From the NCBI GenBank assembly GCA_951812925.1, contig OX638369.1, positions 65,548,228 to 65,612,227 of the forward strand: DNA of 64,000 nt, read 5' to 3'. Below the pieces are notes generated by a model. It did no database searches and was not told the origin of the DNA. It saw nothing but the letters and a program-made list of their open reading frames with translations. Shown piece by piece: positions 22,860 through 33,600 of this stretch (positions within the stretch are counted from its first letter, which is position 1; every line of letters begins with the position of its first letter). Source of the DNA: Calliopum simillimum. Taxonomy: Eukaryota > Arthropoda > Insecta > Diptera > Lauxaniidae. Made by a program: the position numbers and the translations under genes.

Positions 22860-23534
22860 AGACCCAGTGGTACATTGCTGCAAAGTGGTCAGACAATTTT
22901 TCAACAAATTCATTGCTGATACCCTTCTCTTCAAGTAAATTCATAAGTAAATCATATAGACAACCATCGAGCACATCTCCGGCAACAGCAACAGCGTATA
23001 CTTTATCATTTCACTCGCTTTCAAAAATGCACCTTTCAACAATTTTTTGGTCATTATATTCGCCTTCCTGTGGTGTTCCTTGTAGGAAATTGTGGCTTGC
23101 TACGCATTTCACCCATTCGGGTTTATCAGCATTTGGATCAATTTCGGGTTCTTCCTCAGTGTCAACTGTATGATTTACGTTGAAACTGACGACAACAACG
23201 GCTCTACATCAGCGCCTTGCAATTTAACAGTGAATCCATCCAAAGCAGTTGGCACAGCTTTGGCTTTTTCTGCCTTACGCTCTGCGACAATTTCTTCAGT
23301 TAAAAACTCAACCAATTCGCGTTCACCCTTGGTGTGAATGTGATGTTTAATACCACAACCGCAGCTGCACCCTAAGCTTGGCTTTTCAACATTTAAATTC
23401 TAATATTGTTGGATTTTTCGACATGTGCCAAATGCTGTAAGGTTGCACTTACCGAATACATTTTTCAGCGAATTTGCCTTGACACTGGCGGCGATATTGA
23501 AAAAACGTAATGTGGCTTTGTTCAAATTATTCAT
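22860..23534 (-). pseudogene. p32 / C1QBP (MAM33 family) gene fragment
   Basis: p32 is an acidic mitochondrial-matrix protein, about 260-280 residues in flies, that forms a doughnut-shaped trimer. The minus-strand start is MNNLNKATLRFF at 23534. A 53-bp intron (donor GTAAGT at 23452, acceptor ending at 23400) separates it from CSCGCG, HTKGERELVEFLTEEIVAER and DGFTVKLQGADVE. After a stop the frame shifts to NVNHTVDTEEEPEIDPNAD and LQGTPQEGEYND. After another stop it gives DKVYAVAVAGDVLDG and LYDLLMNLLEEKGISNEFVE, then breaks off before the normal C-terminus. Stops and frameshifts make it a pseudogene. Keeping the intron argues against a processed (retrotransposed) copy. Confidence 0.8.
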
Positions 23535-24220
23535 TTTTCTGTATTTTTAGAAAACTATTTAATTTCTTTCAAAGTTAACCAAAAAACAAAAAACCAAAAC
23601 ATAAACAAATGTCAGCTGTTAATAAAGAAGAACATAATTTTCGAAAGTGCTATTCACAATGCAGCGTTTTGTTCGACCACAGTTAGCACATTTAAGCCCA
23701 CTTTAAGCCCACTTGCCACGAAAACGAACATAAAAGTAATTTTGCATGACATTTCAACAAGTCAATTACACTCCGTTGTTTTGCAAAAAGTAGCTTGTGG
23801 GGAATCGTGAGCCACTTCGTGGGCCACCCGTGTTTTGACAGTTTTCGTATCAATACACATTTGTATGTTGTGTTTATGATGTTTTGTGCAAAATGGAGGC
23901 TGTGAATCAATAAATAAAACAATAAATACATATTTTGTATCAAATTTTCCTATTTCTTTGTTAACGTATCTGATTGATCGTGCATAACCCTTCTTCTTCA
24001 TTTTGTCGATTAAAATAACTTTACTTGTCATTTCAACTAATTCAATAAAGTTTTGCATCATAATTGTTTGATTTTTACTTAATTACGGCGGTGGCCCACG
24101 ATTCCCCACCATTTTTGAAAATCGCAAAACACTAATTTTTTTCAAACCACGAAAAGTCGGAAAAAACAAAAGAATTGTTAGAAAGTGTAATAGCCAAAAG
24201 TTACCTAGCTTCATGTAGAA

Positions 24221-24879
24221 CAAGGGTGTCAGCGTTTTCAAATCACTGAGCCAAACGCATGCAGCGCAGTCAGCGTTGCTTTTACAACAACTTTAAATTC
24301 GAGTAACAACAAACAAAAAAACAATTTTTTGTTGTTTTTTCATGCCTCGTTTACAATAACAATAATACTTCAACAATTTTTAAAATTTCTCAGAACTAGG
24401 ACAAACACAAAAATTAGGGGAACTCACGCGTTGATGCGCAATGCCGTTGCGTCGTTGCGAAAGTGCAATTTGCTAAAGTTTGATATTAGTAAAATAACAA
24501 AAATATTGCCGAAAATTTCGCACTACTTTTGCAATTTCTCAAGATGGAAATATTCACATTGATCGTTCAGGCGTTATTGCGTAAAAGACTTGAATTTTTG
24601 CTACTGCGCATCAACGCATTAATACCCATATTGTTTGTTGTTTTTGATGCGACGTAGTCTTTGTTATTGTTTTATGTTGGTTCGAGTTCGATTTTGTGTG
24701 TACGCAAAAAAAGCAACAAAAACGCGAAATTTTGACGAGCGTGAAAAAAAAAACAACAAAAATTATTTCTGTGAATGTTGTATAGAAATATTGATGTTGT
24801 TGGAATTGTTGTACAGAAATATTGATGTTGTTGGGTCGAGCCAAAATTGGCTCACTTTTCTTCTACGCTGACACCCTTG
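24221..24879 (+). mobile_element. 659-bp hAT MITE, copy A
   Basis: TIR CAAGGGTGTCAGCG at both ends and a perfect 8-bp target duplication ATGTAGAA (24213-24220 and 24880-24887). A second copy lies inverted at 61876-62468. The interior has ACAACATCAATATTTCTGTA-type repeats and no transposase. Confidence 0.85.
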
Positions 24880-24981
24880 ATGTAGAATAACATACCATAT
24901 TACAATTTGCAAAATTTTTTTTTTTTTTTGAAGATATTTAACAAAATAAAAACGTGGCCCACGATCCCCCACCTTCCCCTA

Positions 24982-26300
24982 TAATAAAAAACTTTACTTC
25001 GTTTAATTTAATCAAAACACAAATTTTTGATAATTATTTGTTTAAGAGAACCCAAAACGAGTTGAAGAAGACATGATTTTTTTTTAAAATATCTCAACTT
25101 TGAAGTGTCACAGCATAGCCAAAACTGAGTTTTTCCCCTTAATATGTTGGTTTTATTTTATTGATACAATTCCCTGTCGATTGATATCAATATTGTTAGG
25201 TTTTGAGTCACAAAAAATTTTGATTTTTGTCTATGGGCCAACGCAGTGTGTGTCGTTATTGTTAACGTGGTGAGGATTTGGAATCTTGTTGCAAGTTGTT
25301 GTTTGATAAGGTGCTGACAAAACTGACATCGTGGTTTTGTAGTTTTTAGTCAGATGGAACGTTGTCTCGATATCTCCAAAATCCTCGTGTCTATCGCAGG
25401 TATCCATTTTAGCGTAATGATGATCGTAGAGAGATTCCAGAATATAATTTATTTTTGGCAGTTTTGAGCGAGATAAATGATGTAAGAGCTACAGTGAGAG
25501 TTTTAAAATTACGGATATTTGTGTGCATATGTGTGTTTTGATTTTATGTGTTTTTGCGAATTTATAGTGGCAGCCACATAGGATATAGTAGGAGAAGGTC
25601 CTGGCAAAAATTAAGAAGTCCTGCCGCAAAAAAATTAAATACAAGGTGCTGCAAGTCCAGGCACGAGAATGTAAAGCAAGAAGAATGGAACTCGCAACAG
25701 CTAAGTGGGCCACTATCGTTATTTCGTTTTTTTTTTATATTTTAAAAATTTTGGGCTTAATTTTAGAAATTTTTGGAAAGAAAATATAAGCTAAATTTAT
25801 TGAATCCGGTTTTTGGGGTAAGAAAGGTTTTCCCCAGCAATAAAGTGTGTGCCGACACTAAGTAAAGCTTTTTGTTTTTGTTCTAAATTCGATAGTATCT
25901 AAATTTTTACAAAAGCTGAGTGAAGCAAATTTCGGCACCGGAAATTGTCATCAATGCCTTTCGTTCTCTTATGTTATGTCGTTTTCTTTTCTCAAAAAAA
26001 TTTTACACTTTTTCTGCCCCGTGCGAAGGCTGTTTAAATATTATGTTCTTTTCTAAAATTTTCTTAAAATTGTTGCCCTCTGAGCAGGCAAAAGTATTTC
26101 CACACTTTTTTTAATCGACGGGGTGAGAATTTTGAATGTTGATTTTTCACTAACAGATGATATTGAAAGTTTTTATTTGGTTTTTATTTACAAACATTCA
26201 ATTGAATTCAAATTTATTAAAATAAATAAAAACAAATGTCACAATTGTGAGAGAAAACTTGTTTTGTGATTTGTATGGAATTTTTTGTTCTATTCTAATA
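24982..26300. other. Intergenic, possible short coding relic
   Basis: No clear gene. On the + strand about 25236-25340 (QRSVCRYC, a stop, then RGEDLESCCKLL) and about 25594-25710 (VLAKIKKSCRKKIKYKVLQV) look slightly coding-like, but I cannot name a family and frames are broken. Confidence 0.25.
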
Positions 26301-26539
26301 CCCCGTTTACACCGGAGATTTACGAGGCGATTTACGGCTATTTTGAGATTTAACTCTATATCTTGCCAAATATCTCGTGACTTACCATACAAAAATATAT
26401 CTACTTTCAACGTGATTTATTTTATATCTCCTCATATATCTCGGCAGGGCTACCTTTTTTTCTTATTTTCAAGCATGTGGCACCTCTAAGCTTTGATAGT
26501 TCGAAGTTTTGTTGACATTTATTTGTCATTTAATTGTTT

Positions 26540-26797
26540 ACTTTCGTCAGAGAAGCAAAGAAACGCGTAAGTTTTGTATTTATTATTATTAAAAACTCTT
26601 TAATTATTGTTTTCTGTTTAGCTACACAAATGGAAATGGATAGGACAAGTGTCCTCAAGAAAACACACAGCAAAGTTTGCCGCCGCTCCTATAGTATACC
26701 CAAGCAAATGTCTTTGTATGGACATCGTCAAGTTTATGGCTATAGTGGCACAAATGATAGTGGTGCTCTTCTTTGGTTCTTCATAGTTTTGCAATAA
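26540..26797 (+). pseudogene. Possible two-exon gene start, unidentified
   Basis: A putative leader exon ends near 26567 before GTAAGTTTT. An intron of about 55 bp ends in TTCTGTTTAG (acceptor near 26620). Then an ATG at 26630 opens a frame of 55 codons: MEMDRTSVLKKTHSKVCRRS, then YSIPKQMSLYGHRQVYGYSG. The splice signals are good, but the frame runs into repeat sequence and no family is recognised. It could be the 5' part of a host gene carried in the surrounding TIR element. Confidence 0.3.
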
Positions 26798-26822
26798 AAA
26801 TACACCTTAGTTTTCATATTTA

Positions 26823-27011
26823 TTACACCCCGACTCGACGAGCAATTAATCATGCAATAGTTCAGGCCATAACAGCAAAATATCTAGTATAGACACCAAA
26901 ATGTCAAGAAATAAAAATTTCATAAAATCAAATGACATCAATTTTGACATAAAAAAAAAAAATATAAAATAAATTATAACATAAATAATAGCACGTCGAG
27001 TCGTGGTGTTA
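26823..27011. mobile_element. 189-bp MITE
   Basis: Ends TTACACCCCGACTCGACGAGC and, inverted, TAACACCACGACTCGACGTG C. The interior is AT-rich and non-coding. Confidence 0.5.
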
Positions 27012-27402
27012 TGAATTTTTTATTATGTAAGATTTTTACGGAATAAACCATGCAATTGACAATGTATGAGCAAATGTAATACTAAATACTATGATTTTTT
27101 GATACTCATAGCGCTTAATTCTTTAAATTAGTTCTTGTTAAACTTCTGAGTGTTCCAACTTAGATTTTGGTTACTTAGCAAATGTTTAAATGCATCCCAA
27201 AGATCAGAGTTTTATTAAATGAATCAGGATTCCACAAAGGTTTTATATTTCTTTATGAGCAAATATGTAAATTAAAACAAATGTCACTCACCAATTGACA
27301 TTTACTGTCGAAACTAAATCTCTTTCGGCCGGTGTAAACAGGTAGGATTTAGCAACGAGATTTATTTATATCTTCATAGCTAAATCTTTGGTGTAAACAT
27401 AG

Positions 27403-29279
27403 TATTATTTAGAAAAAGGTAACATTTTATCAGGGTAGATTGCAAAGCTAAAAAAATGTTACACTTCAAGCAGGTAACATTTTTTTTAGAAAAGAAAATG
27501 CTATTAGATTATATTATTAATTTTATTAATTTTTTTTTTTTTTTTTGATCTTATTTTTAAGAATTTTTGGCGCGTTTTATTTTGTAAGAAAGAGAAAAAA
27601 ACCCGCGAGCATTTACACGTATTTTTCGGTCGTTTTTACATAGATGTATTTGTTGCGTTGCAACGCGTTGTTGGTCGGTAGCTATTTTGAAAATACGACA
27701 CAAATGAGAAGTAAAAATTTTTAGAATTTGGGTTAACTTTTGCAGCTTGCAATAACGCGTTGTGATAGGGTTTTTTGTCTTTCAAAATCATTTTATTTTA
27801 TTCCGGTTAGGATATTAGTTAGGAAAATTCGTTTTAATTTACATTTCAATTTATTTATTTCTTTATTTTAAATATTATAATTTTCAAATTTCTATATTTT
27901 AATTTATGAAGCAAAGCACGCCAAGCGTACCAGCTGAAAATTTTTTTGTCGCCGATTTCGCACGAATTTGGCAATATGGCAGGTCCAGTGCACGCCTGTA
28001 ATGTGGGTGATAGGAATAAAATTTCGAGTACCCCATTTTTTTACGAAATTCTATTAAACATCGTATTTCAAGATGTTTTCAATAAAAAATTTTATAATCC
28101 TTGGAGCACTTCGGAAATGATCGGCTAACGAACGATTTCCATGTTGCTTTAGCCGAAGCAAATAAGGATAATTCTGAAAAATAGTTCCAAATGATTTTTT
28201 TTCCGGAATTGTATTCACTAATGCATAAAAAATAACGTGTGAAAAGTAAATTGCAAAATCGTATGCCTAAAAAAAGTTATTCAAGTTCAAAAGTTGCGAA
28301 AATAAATTTTTTTTCAATTATTTCTCTTACGGCTACAATTACGAAAAAAGAGTGGTCGACAGTTATTTGCTGAGTCAACAGTTGTTTAACTTCAATGGTT
28401 TACTACGAAAAAGCCTTAAAAAATTATTTGCTATTACTCATGGTTAAGGAAGTATGTCAATTTAAAAAGTTATAAAACTTCGCGATATTTATATGTTGTA
28501 CTTTTTAAATTGAGATAACTCTCGAACGACTAATCGCACAAAAAAATTAAATTTATACTTGTTAGTAGAAAATTATATTTCCTACAACCACTCCCAGCTC
28601 TTTTTTTCGTAGGACCTATGGCTTAGGAGATATTTTCACAAACTGTTCAAATTTTGAAAAACTAGTTTTTAAGGAAATCTCTGGAGCGGTTTTCGCTCGA
28701 TAAAAAGTAACGGGATCTATTTTATTAACATATGCATGATCTACTAATAATATTTGATACATGTATACGAAATAATTATCGTTAAATTTTTTTAACTCAA
28801 AAAAAAAAAACGTAAAAATTTCGAACATTCACGTCTTCAAATCTAATAAAAAATTCACAAAAACTAGACCAAAATTCATCATACTTTTTTATTCAAAACT
28901 TAAAGAATTCACACAAAATTCGCCAATTTTTTTTTTTTTTCAAGTAAAAGTAAGATTGGGTAGTGAAAAATCTTACGATTTCTTACGTGGGATAGGGGGA
29001 GGGGGGGGTCAAAACAAAAATGTGCTAAAAACGTCTTATCTAATCAATGGACGGCGCCTAAGAGTGACGATATAAAAACTCAAAGAAATATTTGTTTAAT
29101 ACTCTTAGTACAATTATTGAGCTTTTTGGAAATATGCTGTTTTAAAACATTTCAATACAAATGAATTAATTACACTGTTCAACGGTAGAAACAATACCTG
29201 AGTTCGGACTATGTAATTATTATTCCTTGCTATTGATATAGTAGGACTGCATTTACAAAATTTTTCCATCACGTCTCAG
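27403..29279. other. Intergenic, repeat fragments only
   Basis: No gene recognised. A weak inverted pair (about 28310-28355 with about 28575-28615, sharing ACGAAAAAAGAG) marks an old hairpin repeat. A G-rich run lies at about 28990-29008. The frame at 27946-28128 has no known domain. Confidence 0.3.
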
Positions 29280-29615
29280 TTTTCAGATAAAATTAAAAAT
29301 CCAAAATCACGATTTACATCCGCGCAAAAAATAATTAAAAAATTTTTAGCCATCAGAATTTCCAAAAGAAAATACCAAACGGTGCAAAAATAGCAAAAAT
29401 TTTAAATCCGAATCAGTAAATTTTCTCAATAAAACGGTCATAAAAAAGTCTGTCGGACCGGTCTAAAAATTTTCTTTTTCGGATTTGAAGTTCTTGCTAT
29501 TTTTTGCATCGTTTGACATTTTCTCTTGGAAATTCTGACGCCTAAATATTTTTTAATTACTTTTTGTGCGGATGTTAATTGTGATTTTGGATTTTTATTT
29601 TATCTGAAAATTGAG
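29280..29615. repeat. Hairpin repeat upstream of CCDC40-like gene
   Basis: The arm at about 29282-29425 (AAAATCCAAAATCACGATTT, CATCAGAATTTCC) pairs with about 29470-29612. It ends about 245 bp before the CCDC40-like start codon, so it may sit in or next to the promoter or 5' leader. Confidence 0.6.
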
Positions 29616-29859
29616 ATAAAAATAAAATGGATATTCATAACAATAAAAAAAAATGTTCACTCATAACAATTGCAATTTTGTTTATTAGGTTGCTATGTGC
29701 CTTTATGGCATTGAAGTCACCTTACTTGCTTATCAATACCATGGATACAGGCTTTCACATTGCTTTATTTTCGAAACAAAATAAACTCGATTATATTGTC
29801 ATTTATAATATATTTTCTGATTTCCATGCATATATTTTATTTATAAGTAACATATAAAT

Positions 29860-30698
29860 ATGGAGATGTCAAAGGAAAATTTATCTACTGTGGCTGATAA
29901 TGAAAATGACTGCGAATTTGCAAAACTGGAGGAACCTGAAACTCAAGCTGAGCCAGAAAAAGTTAAATTAGCATTCTTACCACCAGACCATCTTCTGCTT
30001 CAGAAGTTCCAAAATACCTTACGGGAATACTTATTACGTTCAAAGCAGCAGTTGTCTACTGAAATAGCAGAGCTTAAGTACAATATTAAATTAAAGGAGC
30101 AACAGCGGGAGGAACATGGCGCAAAGCTCTATGAAATGCAGCAGGAAATTCGTCGTCAAAATGAACAGCTGGAGGAGTATGCAGTCGAAATTCAAGGCAA
30201 TCTCAAACGACGTCGTGACGAAGATGAGGAAGTTAACATGCTTAAGGTTATACATGAAGAGAAGTTGGCTCTGACAAAGGAGCATAAATTCAACTACAAC
30301 AAGCGTATGGTGGAGCTAGATAATCTCCAAACTCTACAATTAAACTTGCGCAAATGGACAGATGAAGTAGAAGATGAAGTGAAAAATGCCAAGCGCGTAG
30401 TGAGTCGTGATAGTCAGCTGCAAAAGCAACTTTCCGAGGAAAAGAAGAAATCGGACATGTTGTTTTATCACTTGGATGTGGAAGTTAAAAAACGTGAAAA
30501 AGAACTCATAGATGTAGGCGAGGAGCTTGCAAGTCAGCGAGAGGTAATTGGCGTTCTAAACCAAAGCATCAGTCATGCTAATGCAGACTTAGAAGCTCTA
30601 CAAAACGAACATAAGCACTTGACCCAAGCTTGGGGCGAAGTTATTGTGGCTATTAATCATCGAGACAAAATAATGCATCAAGTCAACGAATCCGTACA
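29860..30698 (+). CDS. CCDC40: CCDC40-like exon 1
   Basis: Starts MEMSKENLSTVADNEND. An acidic, Glu-rich lead of about 40 residues is followed by KLAFLPPDHLLLQKFQ, a segment conserved at the start of the CCDC40 coiled coil, and then heptad-rich sequence to ...HQVNESV. The donor is CA|GTAAGT at 30699, a strong site; the exon ends two bases into a codon. The ATG at 29860 is preferred because it directly precedes the conserved region and a second in-frame ATG follows two codons later. A further 5' exon cannot be excluded. Confidence 0.85.
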
Positions 30699-33600
30699 GT
30701 AAGTTTTTTACTTAATTTATTATGAATTACATATATTACACAGTGCAACAGCAAAATTAGGACCAAGGACTATTGCAAAACTAGTTTGTAAACTACTCCA
30801 TGGGAACGACCAAGTTTTGGTCCCATCACATATAAAGTTCTATTTACGTTTTGTCACTGGACGTAACCAATTGTCTCCTTATACATTACATTTAGGCCAG
30901 AAAAAGGTCAATCGGCTCCTTATGCATTTCATTCGGAACAGAAAAGGGCCTATTTTTTTTTTATTTTATTTATAAATTTCAAAGAATTTAATCTATATAC
31001 AGGGTGGTTGGTAATCGGTAGAACACCGGAAAATGTAAGATTTCTAAGACTATTCTGAACAGGTTTTCTTAGTTCCATTTTTCGAAATTCGCAAAACTGA
31101 CTGAGATATTGCCATCGGGATATAGCTTCATGAAAACCGAACTGGAAAATCGGAACCCCTTGATGTATTTTAATAATATTGGTGTCACAAGAAAGGTATT
31201 TTATTTGGATACGAAATTTATGTCAAAAAGTTTTAAATTTGAGTCATAATTTTCGAGATATGGCCAATTTTCGAAAATGTTGACCGGTTTTTTTTTTAAA
31301 CACTATTTATCCAAAATAACATAGTTTTAGTAAGAAATGAAGAAAGCCCATTTTATTAACTTTCATTTGATATGTAACTTGTACCTGGTTTCCTTCATTA
31401 GCAAATTTTTTTATTGGAAAACAAAAAACTAAACTAAAAAAATGGTTCATGCAATTCACCAAAACATTACAATAGCACCGAAAATTCGCCATATATGGAA
31501 CACCATGACACCAACCTTTTGCATATAATTTTTTGTTCATATGATACTAATATTATTTAAATAAATCAAGGGGTTCTGAACTTATACCGGTTTTCAGAAC
31601 GCTATATCCTGATCTTCCGATGGCTATATCTCCGTCAGTTTAGTGAATTTTGAAAAATGGAACAAAGAAAATTTGTTCAGAATAGTCCCAGAAATCTTAC
31701 ATTTTCCGGTGTTCTACCGAATCCCAACCACCATGCATACACGGAGAAAAAAAATGTACTTGCTACTTTATTTCTCATAAATTTTACCAGAATTTCAAAT
31801 CAGAATAGTGACAACTCCACACCGAAACAAATTTCACCTTAAAGTTTTACACACCTCTCCTGAAATAATTTTTAGGCTTCCGAAAATGTCGACGAAATCT
31901 ACCAACGGGGTACTTTTCTTTCATGCTGATACATCGAAACTATGTAAAAACGAAAATCGGATCAGCTAGTATTCGCCAGAAATTTGCAAAATACATATCC
32001 CATATAAAATAAAAGAAGTGAAGAAAAAAAACAGAAAAAACAAATATAAAAATAGTTACATTTAATGTACTTTGCAATGCCTTAGAATTCCTGTATCTCA
32101 TACGGTTTTTGAGATATCTTAGCCTAAACAAGGAAAAAATACCATTTTAGCTATACTTTGAAGCTATATAACTTGAATACGGAACATTCATACGTAGAAT
32201 CCGATTCAATATCTTTTTCTTTAAAATTTAATTTAAATTTTGTCGGTATCTTTATTTTTCTCGGAGATATCATAACCTAAATAGTTCAAAAAAAAGTGCA
32301 AAAAACATTTTTCATTATTTCAGTCTACGATATTTGGAGAAACATAATGTCAATGAAGCCAAAAAACAGGCAAATTTTTTTTATTTTTTAAATTTTGTTT
32401 TTTTTTTTTTTTATTTAAAATCAGAAACATTTTGGAGCGCGGTCGGAATTATATAATTTTTTAAACAATATTTAAAAAACTTATGTTTTCAAAAAAAAAA
32501 AAATTATGAAAAAAATACAACAAACAAAAATCAAAATAGTCATTTTATATGTATTTGGCAATTTTAAAACCGAATCTGGCATTAGAATTGCTGTATCTTG
32601 CTTGTATGGTTTCTGAGATATCTTCTATTTTTATAGGGTCTAAAATTGTGTATATAAAAACTGTTGTCATGTTTTTTTCTAGAACGGCTTAAGCGATTTT
32701 AATGAAACTTTGGAAAATGATACGCATATGATAGCATAAACTGAAGAATGAAATAGACTTTGACTTAGTATATAGTAGTGAAGAGGCGTGGAACCGGCCC
32801 AAACTTTTAATTCGATTTGGTCATATCTTTTGAGCCATATAACATTTTTTGATGAAAATTAGTACACAGCTACTGACTATCAATGCCTTATAATGGGCAA
32901 AAATTGGGCGAAATCGGAAAAGTGCCACGCCCACTTTTTAACCATTGAAAATTTTGATTTTTATCAAAATCTGTATTCGAGTAATATTAAAATCATAATA
33001 TCAAAATTTTCAATGGTTAAAAAGTGAGCTTGGAACTTTTTCGATTTTGCCCAATTTAAGGCATTATAAGGCATTGATAGTCAGTAGCTGTGTACTAATT
33101 TTCATCAAAAAATTTTATACGGATCAAAAGATATGACCAAATCAAGTTAAAAGTTTGGGGCGGTGCCACTAAAGATGAGCAAAATTAGTCTTGGTCTTGC
33201 GTCTTGTTCTTGGTCTTGCTTATTTTGCGAGACCAAGACCAAGATGCTGATATTTTTGCAAGACCAAGACCAAGACTGCTATGGTCTTGGTCTTGGTCTT
33301 GCTCACGATAATTATCAAGACCAAGGCTGCTTTTCAGTCTTGCTAATTTATAGTTAAAAGTTTTTTCACGCCCGTTTTGAAGATAAAATCATCTTTCGAT
33401 TTGAATTTTGCCATCTTAAAAACCCAACTGCTTTGGAAAAATATGGTTTTGAATACTCAATATCTCTGAAAATTTTTTTAAGACCAACACCGAGACCAAG
33501 ACTTAATGAGCAAGATCAAGACCAAGACTCAATATCAAAACCAAGACCAAGACTCAATGTGCAAGAACAAGACCAAGACTGCTATGGTCTTGGTCTTGGT

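Larger units (their letters stand above)
18859..24979. mobile_element. 6.1-kb TIR element carrying host-gene fragments
   Basis: The ends are inverted over about 25 bp: left GGGGAAAGTGGGGAATCGTG then GGCCA; right, in reverse complement, GGGGAAGGTGGGGGATCGTG then GGCCA. TA flanks both ends (18857-18858 and 24980-24981), as expected for the Tc1/mariner/pogo superfamily. Further copies of GTGGGGAATCGTG(A/G)GCCAC lie inside at about 18892, 23797 and 24088 (inverted), probably subterminal binding repeats. There is no transposase. Instead the interior has an RRP12-like fragment (+), a p32/C1QBP fragment (-) and an unidentified coding fragment (-), plus three later insertions. Both gene fragments keep introns, so they were taken up as DNA rather than through mRNA. 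An alternative is an ordinary segmental duplication between two unrelated termini. Confidence 0.6.
26301..27402. mobile_element. Possible TIR element around a spliced exon pair
   Basis: The left end CCCCGTTTACACCGGAGATT TA and the right end (reverse complement CTATGTTTACACCAAAGATT TA) are inverted. A related inner copy CGGCCGGTGTAAACAGG lies at about 27329-27345. TAATA / TATTA flank the ends. It contains a small nested MITE (26823-27011) and a possible exon pair. The boundaries are tentative. Confidence 0.4.

Noticed and set aside
29627..29857. 76-codon frame directly before the CCDC40-like start
   Set aside because: Out of phase with exon 1, ends at a stop before the ATG, and has no domain; more likely 5' leader.
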